A stretch of DNA of 10,482 nt, taken from contig JAQGII010000500.1 in assembly GCA_028291305.1 (NCBI GenBank), positions 1 to 10,482 of the forward strand, written 5' to 3'. The stretch is from Caulobacteraceae bacterium (lineage in GTDB: Bacteria > Pseudomonadota > Alphaproteobacteria > Caulobacterales > Caulobacteraceae). A program made the translations under genes and the position numbers. Shown here piece after piece: positions 8,167-10,482 of the stretch (position 1 is the stretch's first letter; each line of letters starts with the position of its first letter). The notes under the pieces are model-generated. The model did no database searches. It saw nothing but the letters and a program-made list of their open reading frames with translations, and was not told where the DNA came from.

Positions 8167-8746
8167 AGACCGCCTGATCGACGCCGTCCGCGCCAGCCCC
8201 ACGCTGATGCGGGTCCTGCGGGGCTTGCGGGACCTGGACCTGCCGGACTGGCGGCTGGTGTCCGGCTGCATCTACCAGACCGTCTGGAACGCCCTGACCG
8301 GTCGCGCCCCCGACTATGGCCTGAAGGACTACGACGCCGTCTACTTCGACCCGGATGTTTCCTACGAGGCCGAGGATGTCTTCATCCGCCGGACCGCGGC
8401 GGCCTTTGCCCCGCCGCTCGACCGGATGGTCGAGGTGAGGAACCAGGCGCGGGTGCATCTGTGGTTCGAGGGCAGGTTCGGCGAGCCCTACGCGCCGCTG
8501 CTGCGCACCGACGAGGCCCTGGAGCGGTTCCTCTGCCCGGCCTTCGCGGTGGGCGTGCGGCTGGCGGCGGACGACGCCATCACCGTGGCGGCGCCGTTCG
8601 GCCTGGACGACATGTTCTCGATGACGCTTCGCCCCAATCCGCGCCGCGCCTTCAATCCCGAGGGATTCGCCCGCGTGGCGGCCTCGGCCCGGACGCGCTG
8701 GCCGGACGTGACCGTGCGGACGCCGAGGTTGGAAGGGATCGATTGA
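8156..8746 (+). CDS. Nucleotidyltransferase-family protein (NTP_transf_6 type)
   Basis: The 196-residue product matches the uncharacterised bacterial nucleotidyltransferase family often labelled NTP_transf_6 / DUF925. Visible features are [10 protein letters not shown] (36-45), which replaces the usual GS motif, DYDAVYFD (58-65) with the spaced acidic residues expected to bind Mg-[16 protein letters not shown] (92-104) and a C-terminal LRPNPRR segment (158-164). The start is GTG 8156, 5 nt after GAGGGA (8145-8150), lying inside the end of thiD (11-nt overlap); no ATG fits better. Its stop TGA shares its A with the ATG of the PhzF-like gene, so the three genes are probably coupled. The nucleotide donor and acceptor are unknown. 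Confidence 0.85.
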   Translation: MTPEDRLIDAVRASPTLMRVLRGLRDLDLPDWRLVSGCIYQTVWNALTGRAPDYGLKDYDAVYFDPDVSYEAEDVFIRRTAAAFAPPLDRMVEVRNQARVHLWFEGRFGEPYAPLLRTDEALERFLCPAFAVGVRLAADDAITVAAPFGLDDMFSMTLRPNPRRAFNPEGFARVAASARTRWPDVTVRTPRLEGID

Positions 8747-9561
8747 TGCGCCAGTGGCTCGTGGACGCCTTCGCCTCCGGCCCGTTCCGCGGCAACCCGG
8801 CCGCCGTGGTCGAGCCGTTCGACGCCTGGCCGGACGATGCCTGGATGCAGGCCCTGGCCCAGGAGAACAACCAGGCCGAAACCGCCTTCCTGCTGCGGAC
8901 CGCCGACCCGGCGCGCTTCGGCCTGCGCTGGTTCACGCCGACGCTGGAGATTCCGCTGTGCGGCCACGCCACCCTGGCTAGCGGCCATGTGCTGATCGGC
9001 GAACTGGGCAACGACGCCGAACGGATCGTCTTCGACACCCGCTCTGGCCCGCTGACGGTGACGGCAACCGGCGCCGACCGCTACGAGATGGACTTCCCGG
9101 CCAATCCGCCGCGCAGGACCCCCGTGCCCGAGGGACTGGCCAGGGCCCTGGGCGTGGAGCCGCTGGAGGTGTGGGCGGGGGCCTATCTGGTGGCCATCGT
9201 CAAGAACGAGGCGATGGTGCGCGAGCTGCAGCCCGACCTCGCGCGGCTGGAGAAGATCGCCGGCGAAGCGACCGGCGGGCGCGGCAACGTCTCGGTGGCG
9301 GCCGTGGCCGACGAGGGCGCGCCTTACGACGTGGTCAGCCGCTTCTTCGCGCCGGGATCGGGCATCCCGGAAGATCCGGCGACGGGCTCGGTGCACTGCA
9401 TCCTCGCGCCGCTGTTCTCCGAGCGGCTCGGCCGCGACCGGCTGCGGTTTCACCAGGCCTTTCCGGGACGCGGCGGGGACATCGCCACGCAAACAATCGG
9501 CCCGCGAGTCATCCTCGCGGGCCGGGCAGTCACGGTGATTGAAGGCTGGCTGAGGCTGTAG
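8746..9561 (+). CDS. PhzF-family isomerase/epimerase
   Basis: The 271-residue product has the PhzF diaminopimelate-epimerase-like fold in two halves. ENNQAETAF (40-48) places Glu45 exactly where PhzF has its catalytic acid. [13 protein letters not shown] (71-83) places His74 at the PhzF equivalent, and [12 protein letters not shown] (206-217) carries the conserved Asp and the glycine-rich anion-binding turn of the second half. The family includes the phenazine enzyme PhzF and many uncharacterised cytosolic members; no phenazine genes are here, so its substrate is unknown. GGAAGGGA (8731-8738) lies 7 nt before ATG 8746, which overlaps the previous stop (TGATG). The final codons contain a long inverted repeat that probably terminates the opposite-strand gene. 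Confidence 0.93.
   Translation: MRQWLVDAFASGPFRGNPAAVVEPFDAWPDDAWMQALAQENNQAETAFLLRTADPARFGLRWFTPTLEIPLCGHATLASGHVLIGELGNDAERIVFDTRSGPLTVTATGADRYEMDFPANPPRRTPVPEGLARALGVEPLEVWAGAYLVAIVKNEAMVRELQPDLARLEKIAGEATGGRGNVSVAAVADEGAPYDVVSRFFAPGSGIPEDPATGSVHCILAPLFSERLGRDRLRFHQAFPGRGGDIATQTIGPRVILAGRAVTVIEGWLRL
9488..9524 (-). terminator. Intrinsic terminator for the minus-strand small gene, inside the phzF-like 3' end
   Basis: CGGCCCGCGAG (9498-9508) and CTCGCGGGCCG (9514-9524) form a perfect 11-bp inverted repeat with loop TCATC (9509-9513). Read on the minus strand the stem is followed by ATTGTTTGCG (9497-9488), a U-rich tail. On the plus strand no T-tract follows. The hairpin begins 61 nt beyond the stop of the minus-strand gene, so it most likely ends that transcript while also encoding IGPRVILAG of the PhzF-like protein. 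Confidence 0.65.
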
Positions 9562-9585
9562 GCCTCAAGGCGGCTACGGCCTGGC

Positions 9586-9810
9586 CTAGCGCCAGGTGAC
9601 GTGGCGATGATGGGCGTGGTCGAACCACACCACGCGATGACGCTGATGGCCGCGGCGGTCGTTGTGGTAATTGCGATTGTCGACCACCACCCCGGCGGGG
9701 CGGATGGTCACGGCGCCGTTGCGATGTTCGCGGACGACGACCTGGGCGGAGGCGGGAACCGCGGCGCCGATGGCGGCGACGGCCAGAAGGCCGAGGATAA
9801 GCTTCTTCAT
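9586..9810 (-). CDS. Small histidine-rich exported protein, function unknown
   Basis: Read leftward from ATG 9810-9808, the 74-residue product begins MKKLILGLLAVAAIGAAVPA and continues SAQ, a clean signal peptide with an Ala-x-Ala cleavage site near residue 22. The mature ~52 residues contain eight His (29, 49, 55, 58, 65, 67, 68, 70) and many Arg, with a dense C-terminal cluster WFDHAHHRHVTWR (62-74). AAGGAG lies 6 nt upstream of the ATG, a strong start. An intrinsic terminator candidate follows downstream. The composition suggests periplasmic metal or anion binding, but this is inference and no family is recognised. It converges with the PhzF-like gene (24-nt gap) and diverges from serC. 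Confidence 0.8.
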   Translation of the reverse strand: MKKLILGLLAVAAIGAAVPASAQVVVREHRNGAVTIRPAGVVVDNRNYHNDRRGHQRHRVVWFDHAHHRHVTWR

Positions 9811-9956
9811 GTTGAACTCCTTGCCAGGCGGGGGCGGCCCGGCGCGTGAAATATAATCGGGAGGGCCCCGAACGCTCTGGCGAACGTAGGGCTATGATCG
9901 TCCCCGCAAGATGAAACGCGGCTGAACGGCTTTCGGCTGCATCGTTCATATCGGTT
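9811..9956. promoter_or_regulatory. Divergent upstream region between the His-rich gene and serC
   Basis: The only AT-rich spot is GAAATATAATCGG (9848-9860). It contains a perfect TATAAT on the plus strand (9852-9857), and its complement gives TATATT for the minus strand, but neither has a -35 at 16-18 nt. It could be the -10 of either divergent promoter. GAAACG occurs at 9913-9918 and recurs further right. Nothing else was recognised in this stretch. Confidence 0.3.
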
Positions 9957-9999
9957 AAGTTTCGGGGGGCGGCGGAAAGACCGAAACGCCGCGAAACTT
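9957..9999 (+). repeat. Nested inverted repeat upstream of serC
   Basis: AAGTTTCG (9957-9964) pairs perfectly with CGAAACTT (9992-9999), and inside it CGGCG (9970-9974) pairs with CGCCG (9987-9991), leaving a G-rich 5-nt bulge and a 12-nt loop. An alternative partner CCGAAAC (9981-9987) matches GTTTCGG (9959-9965). The two CGAAAC copies (9982-9987, 9992-9997) are 10 bp apart, one helical turn, as expected for tandem protein sites. It may be an operator or an RNA stem in the serC leader. Confidence 0.45.
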
Positions 10000-10024
10000 T
10001 CACTCGCCATCCCGGTGCTTTGGT

Positions 10025-10091
10025 GTATCTCTCCCGGCGGGCCACGCCCTCCCAACGGGGCGCTGCTCATCTGCAAGGATGGGAGATATCC
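10025..10091 (+). promoter_or_regulatory. serC leader-type RNA with sequestered Shine-Dalgarno
   Basis: TATCTCTC (10026-10033) can pair with GGGAGATA (10081-10088) over 8 bp (one G-U, extendable by another at 10025/10089), burying the serC Shine-Dalgarno GGGAG (10081-10085), which sits 6 nt before the ATG. Between the arms is a second hairpin, CGCCCT (10045-10050) with GGGGCG (10057-10062), whose left arm could alternatively pair with GGCG (10036-10039). A serC leader motif, whose last stem covers the ribosome binding site, is known upstream of serC-serA in Alphaproteobacteria; this region fits that description. The pairing is seen; identity with the known motif and any ligand are inference. 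Confidence 0.65.
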
Positions 10092-10482
10092 ATGACGACC
10101 CCCGCCAAGCCGGCCATGCGCCCGGCGCGTCCCGAATTTTCCTCCGGCCCGTGCGCCAAGCGCCCCGGATGGAAGGTGGAAAACCTGCAGGGGGCGCTCG
10201 TCGGCCGCTCCCACCGCTCCAAACCCGGCAAGGCCCGCCTCAAGGAGGCGATCGACCAGACCCGCGCGGTGCTGCAGGTTCCGGCCGACTACCTGATCGG
10301 CATTGTGCCGGCCTCCGACACCGGCGCCATGGAAATGGCGATGTGGTCGCTGCTCGGCCCGCTGGAAATCGACATCTTCGCCTGGGAAAGCTTTGGCGAA
10401 GACTGGGTTACCGACACCGTCAAGCAGCTCAAGCTCAAGGCCGATGTGCACAAGGCCGGTTACGGCAAGCTGCCGGAACTGA
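10092..10482 (+). CDS. serC: SerC, phosphoserine aminotransferase (5' part; runs off the window)
   Basis: SerC is the PLP enzyme that converts 3-phosphohydroxypyruvate and glutamate to phosphoserine in serine synthesis, and can also serve pyridoxal phosphate synthesis. The 130 residues present match the alphaproteobacterial/Methanosarcina-type Ser[13 protein letters not shown] (16-27), [17 protein letters not shown] (38-54), the [20 protein letters not shown] stretch (71-90) with the phosphate/PLP-binding Ser-Asp-Thr-Gly, and AWESFGEDW (97-105). The PLP-binding lysine lies beyond the window edge. ATG 10092 follows GGGAG at 6 nt, which is sequestered by the leader stem. A serA gene is expected downstream in related genomes but cannot be seen here. 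Confidence 0.96.
   Translation, partial: MTTPAKPAMRPARPEFSSGPCAKRPGWKVENLQGALVGRSHRSKPGKARLKEAIDQTRAVLQVPADYLIGIVPASDTGAMEMAMWSLLGPLEIDIFAWESFGEDWVTDTVKQLKLKADVHKAGYGKLPEL

Noticed and set aside
7237..8271. Upstream extension of the SRPBCC minus-strand frame, giving a 527-residue product
   Set aside because: The extra ~345 residues are antisense to thiD and low in complexity; a good Shine-Dalgarno and the domain start both support ATG 7236.
9852..9857. Perfect TATAAT as a confident serC promoter
   Set aside because: No -35-like hexamer lies 16-18 nt upstream (TTGCCA at 9821 is 25 nt away), so it is only mentioned as a weak candidate.
9530..10045. 171-codon minus-strand frame across the His-rich gene and the serC upstream region
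   Set aside because: It is a different frame from the signal-peptide gene, is Arg/Pro-rich without domains, and would run through the intergenic regulatory structures.

Overview
The window looks like a chromosomal housekeeping segment of a high-GC alphaproteobacterium, most likely from the Caulobacteraceae (Caulobacter/Phenylobacterium-like). This rests on the strong G/C bias at third codon positions, the order pal-cpoB-tilS-ftsH, and the alphaproteobacterial form of SerC. The genus is inference. I see no mobile element, CRISPR array, tRNA or rRNA.

Layout. 1-375 is the 3' end of pal (Tol-Pal peptidoglycan-binding lipoprotein), closed by a strong intrinsic terminator (404-437). A short regulatory gap with two competing hairpins (476-514) leads to cpoB/ybgF (534-1556), then tilS (1559-2899) and ftsH (2903-4804), packed with 2-3 nt gaps. 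The last ~110 nt of tilS carry a terminator-like hairpin and a 9-N9-9 palindrome just before ftsH. After ftsH come a small VOC/glyoxalase-fold protein (4818-5198), an unrecognised exported four-cysteine protein (5282-5917) and folP (5907-6737). The 3' end of folP overlaps the 3' end of a convergent SRPBCC/AHSA1 gene (7236-6688, minus strand).

A 114-nt divergent gap leads to thiD (7351-8166), an NTP_transf_6-type nucleotidyltransferase (8156-8746) and a PhzF-family isomerase (8746-9561). Their 11-nt and 1-nt overlaps suggest a translationally coupled trio. The end of the phzF-like gene contains a hairpin that makes most sense as the terminator of a convergent gene for a small histidine-rich exported protein (9810-9586, minus). 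The 281-nt gap 9811-10091 holds a 43-nt hairpin-forming repeat cluster (9957-9999) and a serC leader-type RNA in which an 8-bp stem sequesters the Shine-Dalgarno sequence. The window ends inside serC (10092 onward).

Functions fall into envelope constriction (pal, cpoB), tRNA decoding (tilS), membrane proteolysis (ftsH), folate (folP), thiamine (thiD) and serine (serC) synthesis. No clearly new multi-gene system is visible. The most interesting signals are RNA/DNA structures embedded in coding 3' ends (tilS and phzF), the serC upstream region, and two small exported proteins of unknown function.
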